DNA of 41,549 nt, from positions 1 through 41,549 of the forward strand of contig NZ_MLAJ01000009.1 in NCBI RefSeq assembly GCF_002000485.1, in the 5' to 3' direction. The stretch comes from Rodentibacter ratti. GTDB taxonomy: Bacteria > Pseudomonadota > Gammaproteobacteria > Enterobacterales > Pasteurellaceae. The notes beneath the pieces are model-generated. The model ran no database searches. It saw only the letters and a program-made list of their open reading frames with translations, and was not told where the DNA came from. Below, piece after piece: positions 28,502-39,393 of the stretch; position 1 is the stretch's first letter, and each line of letters starts with the position of its first letter. The translations under genes and the position numbers were made by a program.

Positions 28502-29482
28502 CTAGTCGTCTTTTAAAAATCGTGCATAGCGTTGTAATTTGAGATTGTGAGCAATCATGACTCGGATTCGACCGTCAAAGACCAAGACGGCTAAAAGCAC
28601 GATACCCGCAACGAAGTTATTCCAGTAAGCCGGTACTTTTAGAAGTACTAGGATGGAATCAATTTGAATGAGGAAATAAGAGCCAAGCACCGCACCGATT
28701 AAGTTGCCGGCACCACCTAACAAACTAATTCCGCCCAATACGCAAGCGGCTATCGCTTTCATCTCTAGCCCATTTCCGGTTGAGTTTGGCACGAATCCGA
28801 TTTGAGACGTGAACACAATACCGGCGATGGCAGCCATTAAGCCATTTATCGCAAAGGCAATAATTCTGACCCGATTAATCGGTACGCCAAGTTGCATTGC
28901 ACCTTGTAAATTGTCTCCCACAGCATAAAAATACCGTCCGGTTGAGCATTTTGTTAAGAAATAGTAAGTGGCTAGAATGATGAGAATTAATATCCAGCCA
29001 ATAGCAGAGATATTCAGAAAAATCGGGGCTGATAAGGTTTTTAGGTCTTGCGGTAAACCTTCAATCCATTTCCCACCTGTGATCAATAACATCATTCCTT
29101 TATATAAACCTAATGTTCCCAAGGTTGCCACAATAGCAGGGATTCGTAAGAGCGTAACTAATACGCCATTCAGTAATCCGGCGGTTAAACCGCAAAGTAA
29201 AGTGAGGGTAAAGGCACTTGCAAGTCCGAATCCGGCATTGAGCAGACTCCCGACAATAACTGCACTTAATCCCATTGTGGAACCGACTGATACATCAATA
29301 TTTCGCGTTAAAATGACAAAGGTTGCGCCAATTGCCAGTAAAATCACGATTTGGGCTGAATTAAAAATCATCGTGAGTGTTTGCAAATGAAATCCGGCAC
29401 CAACAAATCCTAATAGGGCAAACAGCAAACCGATAGCAATTAAAATGGTCAATTCGCGATTATCTTGAATGAGTTTCCACAT
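28502..29482 (-). CDS. lsrC: AI-2 ABC transporter permease LsrC
   Basis: A 326-residue CUT2 permease, hydrophobic throughout, with [27 protein letters not shown] (family motif), [31 protein letters not shown], and [27 protein letters not shown]. Position between lsrA and lsrD and sequence both say LsrC. Start set at 29482 ([12 protein letters not shown]) with a perfect AAGGAG; an upstream in-frame extension would overlap lsrA and lacks homology. It forms a heteromeric channel with LsrD, driven by LsrA. Confidence 0.96.
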   Translation of the reverse strand: MWKLIQDNRELTILIAIGLLFALLGFVGAGFHLQTLTMIFNSAQIVILLAIGATFVILTRNIDVSVGSTMGLSAVIVGSLLNAGFGLASAFTLTLLCGLTAGLLNGVLVTLLRIPAIVATLGTLGLYKGMMLLITGGKWIEGLPQDLKTLSAPIFLNISAIGWILILIILATYYFLTKCSTGRYFYAVGDNLQGAMQLGVPINRVRIIAFAINGLMAAIAGIVFTSQIGFVPNSTGNGLEMKAIAACVLGGISLLGGAGNLIGAVLGSYFLIQIDSILVLLKVPAYWNNFVAGIVLLAVLVFDGRIRVMIAHNLKLQRYARFLKDD

Positions 29483-29492
29483 ATTTTTCTCC

Positions 29493-31004
29493 TTAATGCC
29501 CACTGCTACCAAATGCCATTTGCATAATATTGTTAGTGTTAATTTGTTCTCCACATAATGATTCGCTGATTTGTCCGTCATGCATAACCAATACGCGATC
29601 AGACATTTGTTCTATTTCTTCTAAATCTGAGGAAATAAATAAAATGGCAACATTTTGTTTTGCAATATTTTTGATTAATTGATAAATATCTGCTCTAGCG
29701 CCAACATCTACCCCACGTGTTGGTTCATCAACAATCAATAATGAAGGATTCGCCTCTAAACATTTTGCGATAAGTACTTTTTGTTGGTTTCCGCCGGAAA
29801 GTGTTCTGACAGCTTGTTGTTCATCTGAAAATTTAATTCCGATTGCGCGATGGTAACGTTCTAAGATCGCACTTTCTTTTGAGGTGTTTAGCCAAAACCC
29901 CGTATTGTTGTAGGTTAGTGCACACACATTCCAAGTGAGTGATGAATCAAGGTATAACCCCGAGGCTTGGCGATCTTCGGGAAGATATACAATCCCTTTA
30001 TGGAGCCGTTCTTTGATGGAGAGTGGATTGATTTCTTGATTTTCAAACAGAATTTGACCGCACTTTGATTGACGTAAACCATATAAGGTTTCTGCTAATT
30101 CCGTTCTTCCTGCACCTACTACACCGGCAAGGCCTAGAATTTCACCGGGATAAATATCAAAGGAAATGTTTTTAAACCCTTCTCCTGTTAAATGATGGAC
30201 TTGTAGAAGAGGGCGATCTGTTGTTTTTACTCGTTGCTGCCCCGGGAGCTCAAGCCATAATTTTTGAGCTTCGCTGAGTGGTGAGTTTTTGGCTTTTGGT
30301 GTAATTGCTTTGATAACGTCATCTTTATTAATTTCATCAATCTTTCCATTAAGTGCAATATAGCCGTCACGCATAACACTGATTCTATGCGATATTTGCC
30401 AGACTTCCGGTAACTTGTGGGAAATAAAGACGATACCCACGCCTTTTGTTAGTAACGAATTAATTTTTTTAAATAAATTATCGGTTTCAATTGGCGTGAG
30501 GGACGCGGTTGGCTCATCCAAAATAAGAATAGAGGCATCGCGCATAAGCCCTCGCATAATTTCTACTAATTGTTGATCGGCAACTTCAAGAGAACCTGCC
30601 TGCATATCAAGTTTGAGGTGTGAGTTTAGTTCTTGTAAAAGTGCGGTCAGTTTTTCAGTTGTTTTTGCATCCCGGGATAAGCCAAATAAAATGTTTTCCT
30701 TCACCGTTAAATTAGGAAATAAAAGAGGTTCTTGGGGAACTAAATAAATACCGAGTTGATGCGCTTTATGAGGGGAAAGTCGGTTTTGTTGCGAACCATG
30801 AATAACGAGTTCACCGCAGTCCTGTGGGTGAATGCCGGCGATAATTTTCATTAATGTCGATTTTCCTGCGCCATTCCCTCCTAATAACGCATGAACTTCA
30901 CCTTCAAAAAGGGAAAAATTAATCTCTTTCAAGACTTCAACACCGGAAAATGATTTGCCAATATTATGCGCCGAAAGAAGACATTTTTGAGTTTTATCAC
31001 ACAT
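29493..31004 (-). CDS. lsrA: AI-2 ABC transporter ATP-binding protein LsrA
   Basis: A 503-residue duplicated sugar-importer ATPase. First half: Walker [44 protein letters not shown]; second half: degenerate [55 protein letters not shown]. All are typical of LsrA. The start is an ATG at 31004 with GGTGG upstream; a TTG eight codons earlier is also in frame but less likely. It is the first gene of the leftward operon. Two uptake cores (30057-30065, 30639-30647) lie in it. Confidence 0.96.
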   Translation of the reverse strand: MCDKTQKCLLSAHNIGKSFSGVEVLKEINFSLFEGEVHALLGGNGAGKSTLMKIIAGIHPQDCGELVIHGSQQNRLSPHKAHQLGIYLVPQEPLLFPNLTVKENILFGLSRDAKTTEKLTALLQELNSHLKLDMQAGSLEVADQQLVEIMRGLMRDASILILDEPTASLTPIETDNLFKKINSLLTKGVGIVFISHKLPEVWQISHRISVMRDGYIALNGKIDEINKDDVIKAITPKAKNSPLSEAQKLWLELPGQQRVKTTDRPLLQVHHLTGEGFKNISFDIYPGEILGLAGVVGAGRTELAETLYGLRQSKCGQILFENQEINPLSIKERLHKGIVYLPEDRQASGLYLDSSLTWNVCALTYNNTGFWLNTSKESAILERYHRAIGIKFSDEQQAVRTLSGGNQQKVLIAKCLEANPSLLIVDEPTRGVDVGARADIYQLIKNIAKQNVAILFISSDLEEIEQMSDRVLVMHDGQISESLCGEQINTNNIMQMAFGSSGH

Positions 31005-31023
31005 AATTCCACCATGCCGAATT

Positions 31024-31053
31024 AACAAATGTAATTTAAATTAATCATTTGTT
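31024..31053. promoter_or_regulatory. Candidate LsrR operator dyad before lsrA
   Basis: AACAAATG (31024-31031) and CATTTGTT (31046-31053) are perfect inverted repeats across a 14-base AT-rich centre. The dyad lies 20 bases before the lsrA ATG, at or just past the likely transcription start, where a repressor would block lsrA. LsrR is the natural candidate, by position. Confidence 0.5.
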
Positions 31054-31084
31054 CATAACTCTATATTAAAAGATGAGAAAAAAC

Positions 31085-31100
31085 AGTGATCAATCTCACA
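31085..31100. promoter_or_regulatory. CRP site on the lsrA side
   Basis: AGTGATCAATCTCACA matches TGTGA-N6-TCACA with one mismatch. It is 30-40 bases upstream of the likely lsrA -10 region (TAGAGT, 31058-31063 minus), a class II-like position. Confidence 0.7.
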
Positions 31101-31143
31101 TAATTGAATATTTTTTGATCTTTTGTTGTTTGTATTTAAGAAA

Positions 31144-31159
31144 TGTGAGCTTGTTCACG
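31144..31159. promoter_or_regulatory. CRP site on the lsrR side
   Basis: TGTGAGCTTGTTCACG matches the CRP consensus with one mismatch. A candidate lsrR -10, TAAAAT (31191-31196), lies downstream. Confidence 0.7.
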
Positions 31160-31180
31160 TTTTTGTAAAAATTAGGAAAA

Positions 31181-31209
31181 GAACAATTGATAAAATTTTT
31201 AAACAAATG
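31181..31209. promoter_or_regulatory. Repeated AACAAWTG elements before lsrR
   Basis: AACAATTG (31182-31189) and AACAAATG (31202-31209) are direct repeats 20 bases apart across the candidate lsrR -10. AACAAATG is the same half-site as in the lsrA dyad, which suggests that one regulator, probably LsrR, binds both promoters. Confidence 0.4.
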
Positions 31210-31238
31210 AATAATATCAGACAAAGAAGGAATGAAAT

Positions 31239-32204
31239 ATGAATGAACGAATAGACGATAACGGTGAATTTTCCCAAAACATGACGGAAGAAGAGCTGCT
31301 TGCCAGAATGGCGTGGTTTTATTATCACGATAATTTAACGCAGAGTGAGATTGGGGAAAAATTAAAGCTACCTCGCTTAAAAGTTTCCCGATTATTAGAA
31401 AAAGCCCGGCAATTAGGAATCATTAAGGTACAGATTAACTCTCGTTTTACAGGTTGTTTTGAGCTAGAAGAAGCCTTACAACAACATTTTCAATTAAAGT
31501 ATATTCGTATTTTACCGGCATTAGAACAGCATGAAATTAATGAGCGTTTAGGCGTTGGAGCGGCGCAGATGTTGATGTCATTAATGAAACCAAATCAAGT
31601 TTTAGCGATTGGTTTCGGCGATACGATTATGAAGACATTAAAGTATGCAAGTGAGTTTATTACCCACAATAACATTAAATTGATCACCTTGTCTGGTGGG
31701 GTGGGGCCTTATATGAAAGGGATCGGGCAATTGGACGGTTCCTGTTCTGTAAGCATTATTCCTGCTCCTTTACGTGCCTCTTCCATTGAGGCGGCAAGGT
31801 TATTTAAGCGTGAAGCCTGCGTTCGTGACATGATGCTTGCCGCCTGTAGTGCCAATACGGCAATTGTTGGTATAGGAGCAACGCGCCAAAAGGGGCAAGC
31901 GACATTGCTCCGTTCAGGTTATATCACGGAGGAAAAACAGCAAATTATCCGTAACCAGGGCGCAGTAGGGGATATTTTGGGCTATTTTATGCGTAGAGAC
32001 GGAAGTTTGCAGCCTGATATGCCATTACATGAAGAACTGATCAGTGTACCGCTTGAAAATTTAAAGAAAATTTCTAATGTCGTTGGCGTTGCAGGCGGAG
32101 AAGATAAGGTGGAGGCTATTTTAAGCGCATTGCAGGGAAATTATATTAATTCATTAGTTACAGAAGAAAACACGGCTCGAATGATGTTAGCTCAGTTGGT
32201 TTAG
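31239..32204 (+). CDS. lsrR: AI-2-responsive transcriptional repressor LsrR
   Basis: A 321-residue SorC/DeoR-family regulator. N-terminal helix-turn-helix (about 18-62): [45 protein letters not shown]-terminal effector domain has [43 protein letters not shown] and [11 protein letters not shown], as in E. coli LsrR, which releases DNA when phospho-AI-2 binds. It is divergent from lsrACDBFGE and 39 bases before lsrK, so repressor and kinase are coexpressed. Confidence 0.97.
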   Translation: MNERIDDNGEFSQNMTEEELLARMAWFYYHDNLTQSEIGEKLKLPRLKVSRLLEKARQLGIIKVQINSRFTGCFELEEALQQHFQLKYIRILPALEQHEINERLGVGAAQMLMSLMKPNQVLAIGFGDTIMKTLKYASEFITHNNIKLITLSGGVGPYMKGIGQLDGSCSVSIIPAPLRASSIEAARLFKREACVRDMMLAACSANTAIVGIGATRQKGQATLLRSGYITEEKQQIIRNQGAVGDILGYFMRRDGSLQPDMPLHEELISVPLENLKKISNVVGVAGGEDKVEAILSALQGNYINSLVTEENTARMMLAQLV

Positions 32205-32243
32205 CAATAAAGGGCTTATTTTCTTCTTAATTGAAAGGAGAAA

Positions 32244-33824
32244 ATGATGAATACACAGCAAGCAATTTATTTAATGGCATTAGATGCCGGAACGGGGAGT
32301 GTAAGAGCGGTTATTTTTGATATAGAAGGTAATCAGATTGCAGCTGCCCAACGAGAATGGACGCATTTATCGGATCCTAATATTCCCGGTTCTATGGAAT
32401 TTGATTTAAAAAATAATTGGCAATTAACTTGTGACTGTATTCGTCAGGCTTTGCAACAATCGCAAATCCAAGCTGGACAGATTGCGGCGATTTCTACTTG
32501 TTCAATGCGTGAGGGTATCGTGCTTTATGATGAACAAAAACAACCGATTTGGGCATGTGGCAATGTAGATGCGCGTGCGGTAGAAGAAGTCAAAGAGTTA
32601 AAGACGCTTTGTAGCAATACATTTGAATCCTATTTATATTCTATTTCCGGTCAAACTTTGGCATTAAGTGCTGTGCCTCGTTTATTATGGCTCGCTCACC
32701 ATCGACCTGATATTTATCGTAAAACGAAAGCGATTTCAATGATTAGTGATTGGTTGGCATTTATGCTGAGTGGGGAGTTGGCAGTTGAACCTTCCAATGC
32801 CGGTACGACAGGGATGTTGGATTTAAAGACTCGTCAGTGGTCGGCTGAGTTACTGGATATGGCAGGGCTTGTATCGGATATCTTAACACCTGTAAAAGAA
32901 ACCGGGACATTGCTAGGTAGTGTAACGGCAGAAATAGCCCGTCAAACAGGGTTAACACAGGGGACGCCTGTTATTGTCGGTGGTGGCGATGTTCAACTGG
33001 GTTGTATCGGTTTAGGTGTGACTGATCCTGAGCAGGCGGCAGTGATCGGGGGTACGTTTTGGCAACAGGTGGTGAATTTACCACATCCTGTAACGGATCC
33101 TGAAATGAATGTTCGTATTAATCCTCATGTTATTTCACCTTTAGTTCAAGCCGAATCAATTAGTTTTTTCACCGGATTAACCATGCGTTGGTTCCGAGAT
33201 GCTTTTTGCGATGAAGAAAAGCGGCTGGCTGAACGATTGGGGACGGATGCGTATGCACTTTTAGAACAAATGGCTGAAAAAGTACCGGTTGGATCTTATG
33301 ATGTAATTCCTATCTTTTCTGATGCGATGCATTTCAAATCTTGGTATCACGCTGCGCCTTCTTTTATTAATCTTTCTATTGATCCTGATAAATGTAATAA
33401 AGCGGTTCTATTCCGTGCATTAGAGGAAAATGCCGCGATAGTGTCTTCATGTAATTTGGAACAAGTGCAAAAATTTTCCGGTGTAAGATTAACCTCTATT
33501 GTGTTTGCCGGTGGAGGCGCAAAAGGAAAATTATGGAGCCAAATTTTATCTGATGTAACAGGTTTGACGGTTAATATTCCGGTTGTGAAAGAGGCAACAG
33601 CATTAGGTTGTGCAATTGCAGCAGGTGTGGGGGTAGGTATCTATTCTTCCTTATCTGAAGCCGGTAAAAAACTGGTGAAATTTGAACGCCAACATCAACC
33701 GAATGCCGACAATCACAGGTTATATCAAGCTCATAAATCTCGTTGGCAGGATATCTATAAGAAACAATTACAATTAGTCGATAACGGATTAACAACATCA
33801 TTATGGAAAGCCCCGGGTTTATAA
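32244..33824 (+). CDS. lsrK: Autoinducer-2 kinase LsrK
   Basis: A 526-residue FGGY-family kinase that phosphorylates imported AI-2, trapping it and making the LsrR inducer. Motifs: [16 protein letters not shown] (phosphate 1), [20 protein letters not shown] (substrate region), [35 protein letters not shown] and [21 protein letters not shown] (adenosine). Length and sequence agree with E. coli LsrK. Two ATGs (32244, 32247) follow AAAGGAG; the second has the better spacing. Last gene of lsrRK, next to the S10 operon. Confidence 0.96.
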   Translation: MMNTQQAIYLMALDAGTGSVRAVIFDIEGNQIAAAQREWTHLSDPNIPGSMEFDLKNNWQLTCDCIRQALQQSQIQAGQIAAISTCSMREGIVLYDEQKQPIWACGNVDARAVEEVKELKTLCSNTFESYLYSISGQTLALSAVPRLLWLAHHRPDIYRKTKAISMISDWLAFMLSGELAVEPSNAGTTGMLDLKTRQWSAELLDMAGLVSDILTPVKETGTLLGSVTAEIARQTGLTQGTPVIVGGGDVQLGCIGLGVTDPEQAAVIGGTFWQQVVNLPHPVTDPEMNVRINPHVISPLVQAESISFFTGLTMRWFRDAFCDEEKRLAERLGTDAYALLEQMAEKVPVGSYDVIPIFSDAMHFKSWYHAAPSFINLSIDPDKCNKAVLFRALEENAAIVSSCNLEQVQKFSGVRLTSIVFAGGGAKGKLWSQILSDVTGLTVNIPVVKEATALGCAIAAGVGVGIYSSLSEAGKKLVKFERQHQPNADNHRLYQAHKSRWQDIYKKQLQLVDNGLTTSLWKAPGL

Positions 33825-33863
33825 AAATATATGAGAAAATAACCGCACTTTTTGTATATTTTT
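33823..33863 (+). terminator. Weak terminator candidate after lsrK
   Basis: AAAAATATA (33823-33831) and TATATTTTT (33855-33863) can pair across a 23-base loop that holds a single uptake core (33842-33850). The stem is AT only, so lsrRK transcripts may read into the S10 leader. Confidence 0.3.
33842..33850 (-). repeat. Uptake signal sequence core, unpaired
   Basis: ACCGCACTT followed by TTT, between lsrK and the S10 promoter; unlike most intergenic copies here it has no inverted partner. Confidence 0.9.
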
Positions 33864-33874
33864 GAATAAATACC

Positions 33875-33903
33875 TTGCAATCTGTTTTGGTTTTATGTAG
33901 TAT
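33875..33903 (+). promoter_or_regulatory. S10 operon promoter
   Basis: TTGCAA (33875-33880), 17-base spacer, TAGTAT (33898-33903), followed by a GC-rich TGGCGGGC discriminator typical of stringently controlled ribosomal promoters. Confidence 0.75.
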
Positions 33904-33909
33904 TGGCGG

Positions 33910-34411
<502 letters not shown>

Positions 34412-34427
34412 TTAAGAGGTTATTACA

Positions 34428-35054
34428 ATGATTGGTTTAGTCGGTCGTAAAGTTGGTATGACCCGTATCTTCAATGAAGACGGTGTGTCAGTACCAGTTA
34501 CCGTTATCGAAATCGAAGCCAACCGCGTAACTCAAGTTAAAACTCTTGAAAACGATGGCTATACTGCAATTCAAGTTACTACTGGTTCTAAAAAAGCGAA
34601 CCGTGTAACTAAGCCTGAAGCAGGTCATTTCGTGAAAGCAGGTGTTGAAGCTGGTCGCGGTTTATGGGAATTCCGTACTGAAGGTGAAGAATTCACTTTA
34701 GGTCAAGAAATCAATGTTGACATCTTTGCAGATGTTAAAAAAGTGGATGTTACCGGTACTTCTAAAGGTAAAGGTTTCCAAGGTGGTGTTAAACGTTGGA
34801 ATTTCCGTACTCAAGATGCTACCCACGGTAACTCTTTATCACATCGTGTCCTTGGTTCTATTGGTCAAAACCAAACTCCGGGTCGTGTGTTTAAAGGTAA
34901 AAAAATGGCAGGACATTTAGGTGCTGAGCGTGTAACCGTTCAATCACTTGAAGTTGTTCGTGTAGATGCTGAGCGTAAATTGCTATTAGTAAAAGGTTCT
35001 GTACCTGGTGCTATCAATGGCGATGTTATCGTTAAGCCGGCAGTTAAAGCATAA
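34428..35054 (+). CDS. rplC: 50S ribosomal protein L3
   Basis: A 208-residue early-assembly 50S protein. [15 protein letters not shown] and the [20 protein letters not shown] loop that reaches toward the peptidyl transferase centre are intact; the Gln in GQNQTPG is the residue methylated by PrmB in E. coli. It starts 16 bases after rpsJ with AAGAGG upstream. No uptake sequence was seen in any gene of this operon. Confidence 0.99.
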   Translation: MIGLVGRKVGMTRIFNEDGVSVPVTVIEIEANRVTQVKTLENDGYTAIQVTTGSKKANRVTKPEAGHFVKAGVEAGRGLWEFRTEGEEFTLGQEINVDIFADVKKVDVTGTSKGKGFQGGVKRWNFRTQDATHGNSLSHRVLGSIGQNQTPGRVFKGKKMAGHLGAERVTVQSLEVVRVDAERKLLLVKGSVPGAINGDVIVKPAVKA

Positions 35055-35069
35055 GTCTAGGAGATAGAG

Positions 35070-35672
35070 ATGGAATTACAAGTTGTAGGTGCAAATGCAC
35101 TCACTGTTTCTGAAACTACCTTCGGACGTGAGTTTAACGAAGCATTGATCCACCAAGTTGTTGTTGCTTATGCAGCAGGTGCGCGTCAAGGTACTCGTGC
35201 GCAAAAAACTCGTGCTGAAGTGTCTGGTTCAGGTAAAAAACCTTGGCGTCAAAAAGGTACAGGTCGTGCTCGTGTTGGTGATATTAAATCTCCAATTTGG
35301 CGTTCTGGTGGTACAACCTTCGCGGCAAAACCACAAGATCACAGCCAAAAAGTGAACAAGAAAATGTACCGTGGTGCAATTAAAAGCATTCTTTCTGAAT
35401 TAGTTCGTCAAGACCGTTTAATGGTTGTTGAGAAATTTGAAATTGATGCACCAAAAACTAAAGTTTTAGTACAAAAATTAAAAGATTTAGCAGTTGAAGA
35501 TGCGTTAATTATCACAGCGAGTTTAGATGAAAATCTATTCTTAGCAGCACGTAACTTATATAAAGTTGACGTACGTGATGTACAAGGTATCGATCCGGTA
35601 AGCTTAATCGCTTTCGATAAAGTGATTGTTACTGTTGATGCTGTGAAACAAATTGAGGAGATCTTAGCATGA
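35070..35672 (+). CDS. rplD: 50S ribosomal protein L4
   Basis: A 200-residue 50S protein with the exit-tunnel loop ([20 protein letters not shown], about residues 55-74), the site of macrolide-resistance changes in other bacteria; the sequence here looks wild type. In E. coli L4 also represses the S10 operon through its leader. Its stop overlaps the rplW start (ATGA). Confidence 0.99.
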   Translation: MELQVVGANALTVSETTFGREFNEALIHQVVVAYAAGARQGTRAQKTRAEVSGSGKKPWRQKGTGRARVGDIKSPIWRSGGTTFAAKPQDHSQKVNKKMYRGAIKSILSELVRQDRLMVVEKFEIDAPKTKVLVQKLKDLAVEDALIITASLDENLFLAARNLYKVDVRDVQGIDPVSLIAFDKVIVTVDAVKQIEEILA

Positions 35673-35968
35673 GTCAAGAACGTTTGCTGAGCGTGCTTCG
35701 TGCACCGCATATCTCTGAAAAAGCAACCAACAATGCTGAAAAATCTAACACTGTTGTACTTAAAGTTGCTTTAGATGCGAACAAAGCTGAAATTGCTGCT
35801 GCAGTTGCTCAATTATTTGAAGTAAAAGTAGATTCTGTTCGTACTGTGGTTGTTAAAGGTAAAACTAAACGCCGTGGTACTAAAATGGGTCGTCGCAGCG
35901 ACTGGAAAAAAGCTTATGTAACTTTAGCCGAAGGCCAAAACTTGGACTTCGTGGACAGTGCAGAGTAA
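35669..35968 (+). CDS. rplW: 50S ribosomal protein L23
   Basis: A 99-residue protein at the polypeptide exit that docks trigger factor and [31 protein letters not shown] and VNKGKTKR-type [27 protein letters not shown] features are typical. Translation coupled to rplD by a 4-base overlap. Confidence 0.99.
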   Translation: MSQERLLSVLRAPHISEKATNNAEKSNTVVLKVALDANKAEIAAAVAQLFEVKVDSVRTVVVKGKTKRRGTKMGRRSDWKKAYVTLAEGQNLDFVDSAE

Positions 35969-35985
35969 TCGGAGGAGAATAGAGA

Positions 35986-36807
35986 ATGGCTATCGTAAAA
36001 TGTAAGCCGACCTCCGCTGGTCGTCGTCACGTTGTTAAAATCGTGAACCCTGAATTACACAAGGGTAAACCTTACGCACCATTACTAGATACTAAATCTA
36101 AAACCGGTGGTCGTAACAACTATGGTCGTATTACAACTCGTCACATTGGTGGCGGTCATAAACAACACTACCGTTTAATCGATTTCAAACGTAACAAGTT
36201 AGATATCCCAGCGGCTGTTGAGCGTTTAGAATATGATCCAAACCGCTCTGCTAACATTGCTTTAGTGCTTTATAAAGATGGTGAACGTCGTTATATCCTA
36301 GCACCGAAAGGCTTGTCAGTAGGCGATCAAATTCAAGCGGGTATTAACTCACCAATTAAAGTGGGTAATGCATTACCAATGCGTAATATTCCAGTTGGTT
36401 CAACAGTACATAACGTTGAATTAAAACCGGGTAAAGGCGGTCAAATTGCTCGTTCTGCCGGTGCATATGTACAAATCATCGCACGTGAAGGAAACTATGT
36501 GACTTTACGTTTACGTTCTGGCGAAATGCGTAAAGTATTGGCTGAATGTGTTGCGACAATTGGTGAAGTTGGTAACTCAGAACATATGCTTCGCGTATTG
36601 GGTAAAGCCGGTGCTAACCGCTGGAGAGGTATTCGTCCTACAGTTCGTGGTACTGCAATGAACCCAGTTGACCACCCACACGGTGGTGGTGAAGGCCGTA
36701 ACTTTGGTAAACACCCTGTTACTCCATGGGGCGTTCAAACCAAAGGTAAGAAAACTCGTCACAACAAACGTACTGATAAATATATCGTACGTCGTCGTGG
36801 CAAATAA
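35986..36807 (+). CDS. rplB: 50S ribosomal protein L2
   Basis: A 273-residue protein needed for subunit joining and peptidyl transfer. It has the RNA-binding domain ([21 protein letters not shown]), the SH3-like barrel and the C-terminal [25 protein letters not shown] with the functionally important His. GGAGGA precedes the ATG. Confidence 0.99.
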   Translation: MAIVKCKPTSAGRRHVVKIVNPELHKGKPYAPLLDTKSKTGGRNNYGRITTRHIGGGHKQHYRLIDFKRNKLDIPAAVERLEYDPNRSANIALVLYKDGERRYILAPKGLSVGDQIQAGINSPIKVGNALPMRNIPVGSTVHNVELKPGKGGQIARSAGAYVQIIAREGNYVTLRLRSGEMRKVLAECVATIGEVGNSEHMLRVLGKAGANRWRGIRPTVRGTAMNPVDHPHGGGEGRNFGKHPVTPWGVQTKGKKTRHNKRTDKYIVRRRGK

Positions 36808-36820
36808 TAAATTAAATTAA

Positions 36821-37452
<632 letters not shown>

Positions 37453-37469
37453 TCAGTAGGAGAATAGCA

Positions 37470-38177
37470 ATGGGTCAAAAAGTACATCCACATGGTATTC
37501 GCCTAGGTATTGTTAAACCTTGGAGCTCTACTTGGTTCGCGAATACACAAGACTTCGCTGACAATCTTGAAGGCGATTTCAAAGTACGCAAATTCTTAAA
37601 CAAAGAATTAGCAAATGCTTCAGTTTCACGTATTACTATTGAGCGTCCGGCTAAAAGTATTCGTGTAACTATTCACACAGCTCGTCCTGGTATCGTAATC
37701 GGTAAAAAAGGCGAAGATGTTGAAAAATTACGTAACGCAGTATCTAAAATTGCTGGCGTTCCGGCTCAAATTAACATCGCTGAAGTGAAAAAACCTGAAT
37801 TAGATGCGAAATTAGTTGCAGAAAGCATCGCTTCTCAATTAGAACGCCGTGTAATGTTCCGTCGTGCAATGAAACGTGCGGTACAAAGCGCAATGCGTTT
37901 AGGTGCGAAAGGTATCAAAGTTGAGGTTAGCGGTCGTTTAGGTGGTGCAGAAATTGCACGTTCAGAATGGTATCGTGAAGGTCGTGTACCTCTCCATACT
38001 CTTCGTGCAGACATCGATTATAACACTGCAGAAGCACACACAACTTACGGCGTAATCGGCGTAAAAGTGTGGATCTTCAAAGGTGAAATTCTTGGTGGAA
38101 TGGCTGCCGTTGCGCAATCAGAACAACAACCTGCCGACAAGCCTAAAAGAGCGCCGCGCGGTAAAGGTCGTAAGTAA
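37470..38177 (+). CDS. rpsC: 30S ribosomal protein S3
   Basis: A 235-residue protein at the mRNA entry tunnel. N-terminal [15 protein letters not shown] domain with [15 protein letters not shown] (GXXG loop) and a C-terminal domain with [30 protein letters not shown], ending in a basic [11 protein letters not shown] tail. Confidence 0.99.
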   Translation: MGQKVHPHGIRLGIVKPWSSTWFANTQDFADNLEGDFKVRKFLNKELANASVSRITIERPAKSIRVTIHTARPGIVIGKKGEDVEKLRNAVSKIAGVPAQINIAEVKKPELDAKLVAESIASQLERRVMFRRAMKRAVQSAMRLGAKGIKVEVSGRLGGAEIARSEWYREGRVPLHTLRADIDYNTAEAHTTYGVIGVKVWIFKGEILGGMAAVAQSEQQPADKPKRAPRGKGRK

Positions 38178-38190
38178 GGAGAAACGCTAA

Positions 38191-38601
38191 ATGTTGCAAC
38201 CAAAACGTACAAAATTCCGTAAAGTTCACAAAGGCCGCAACCGTGGTATCGCAAATGGTACTGAAGTGAGCTTCGGTACTTACGGTTTAAAAGCTGTTGG
38301 TCGTTGTCGTTTAACCGCTCGTCAAATCGAAGCGGCACGTCGTGCGATGTCTCGTGCGGTAAAACGTCAAGGTAAAATCTGGATTCGAGTATTCCCGGAT
38401 AAACCAATTACTGAAAAACCATTAGAAGTCCGTATGGGTAAAGGTAAAGGTAACGTTGAATACTGGGTAGCCTTAATCCAACCGGGTAAAGTGCTTTATG
38501 AAATGGATGGTGTGTCTGAAGAAGTGGCAAGAAACGCATTTGCATTAGCAGCAGCGAAATTGCCTGTTAAGACCACTTTCGTAACTAAGACGGTGATGTA
38601 A
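38191..38601 (+). CDS. rplP: 50S ribosomal protein L16
   Basis: A 136-residue protein near the A-site tRNA elbow. [41 protein letters not shown], and [30 protein letters not shown] are typical; the Arg in the RMGKGKG loop corresponds to the region hydroxylated in E. coli. Its TAA shares one base with the rpmC start. Confidence 0.99.
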   Translation: MLQPKRTKFRKVHKGRNRGIANGTEVSFGTYGLKAVGRCRLTARQIEAARRAMSRAVKRQGKIWIRVFPDKPITEKPLEVRMGKGKGNVEYWVALIQPGKVLYEMDGVSEEVARNAFALAAAKLPVKTTFVTKTVM

Positions 38602-38792
38602 TGAAAGCTCAAGATTTACGTACAAAAAGTGTTGAAGAGCTGAATGCTGAATTATTAAACCTTCTAGGTGAACAATTCAAATTGCGTATGCAAACAGCCA
38701 CCGGTCAGCTTCAACAAACCCATCAGGCTAAACAAGTGCGTCGTGATATTGCACGTGTAAAAACTGTATTAACCGAAAAGGCGGGTGAGTAA
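38601..38792 (+). CDS. rpmC: 50S ribosomal protein L29
   Basis: A 63-residue two-helix protein at the tunnel exit, next to L23. [31 protein letters not shown] and [17 protein letters not shown] are typical. It overlaps the genes on both sides by one base (TAATG), so translation of rplP, rpmC and rpsQ is coupled. Confidence 0.98.
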   Translation: MKAQDLRTKSVEELNAELLNLLGEQFKLRMQTATGQLQQTHQAKQVRRDIARVKTVLTEKAGE

Positions 38793-39049
38793 TGACTGAT
38801 AAAATTCGTAGCGTACAAGGTAAAGTTGTTAGCGACAAAATGGAAAAATCTTTCGTTGTTGCTATTGAACGTAAGGTAAAACACCCGTTATACGGTAAAT
38901 TTATCCGTCGTACAACAAAATTACACGTACACGATGAGAACAACGAAGCCAAAGTTGGTGATACCGTAGAGATCCGCGAATGTCGCCCTCTATCAAAAAC
39001 CAAATCTTGGACATTAGTTCGCGTTGTTGAAAAAGCGATTATTGCTTAA
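38792..39049 (+). CDS. rpsQ: 30S ribosomal protein S17
   Basis: An 85-residue OB-fold primary 16S rRNA binder. [40 protein letters not shown] and [18 protein letters not shown] are diagnostic. It is the last gene of the S10 operon here, as in E. coli, but the next gene is an adhesin rather than the spc operon gene rplN. Confidence 0.99.
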   Translation: MTDKIRSVQGKVVSDKMEKSFVVAIERKVKHPLYGKFIRRTTKLHVHDENNEAKVGDTVEIRECRPLSKTKSWTLVRVVEKAIIA

Positions 39050-39067
39050 TTCACAATTGTAGAAAAT

Positions 39068-39102
39068 AAAAGCCAATGGGATAATCCCATTGGCTTTTTT
39101 TT
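39068..39102 (+). terminator. S10 operon terminator
   Basis: AAAAGCCAATGGGAT (39068-39082) and ATCCCATTGGCTTTT (39084-39098) form a long GC-rich stem followed by T8. A strong Rho-independent terminator 18 bases after rpsQ. Confidence 0.93.
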
Positions 39103-39163
39103 GATGCTTAAATTTCAAACAATTACTCCATTTATTCCCTTTCCATTTTTATTTTTTGTTAAA

Positions 39164-39172
39164 AAGTGCGGT
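39164..39172 (+). repeat. Uptake signal sequence core before the adhesin gene
   Basis: AAAAAGTGCGGTCATTTTTTCC is a full-context uptake sequence (core 39164-39172), unpaired, in the otherwise featureless AT-rich stretch between the S10 terminator and the adhesin promoter. Confidence 0.9.
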
Positions 39173-39271
39173 CATTTTTTCCTTATTTTTTAGTTTTTCT
39201 AAATTTAAACACAATGAATGTCATACCCACAATTTTCTTATGTAAAGTTGTGCAAAGAATGATAGATTTAT

Positions 39272-39299
39272 TTGTTATAAGTCTAGAACTTATTATAAA
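39272..39299 (+). promoter_or_regulatory. Candidate adhesin promoter with a spacer dyad
   Basis: TTGTTA (39272-39277), 16-base spacer, TATAAA (39294-39299). The spacer is filled by the inverted repeat ATAAGT-CTAGA-ACTTAT (39277-39293), a likely operator position. The leader to the ATG is about 88 bases; AGGAG (39383-39387) is the ribosome binding site. Confidence 0.45.
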
Positions 39300-39393
39300 A
39301 TTCAGTTAATTTTCAACCTGTTTTTTGGGATGAAAAGAGTTTTATTTTTTGGAGTATTAAAAAATAAATAAGGAACAAGATAGGAGATCCTAA

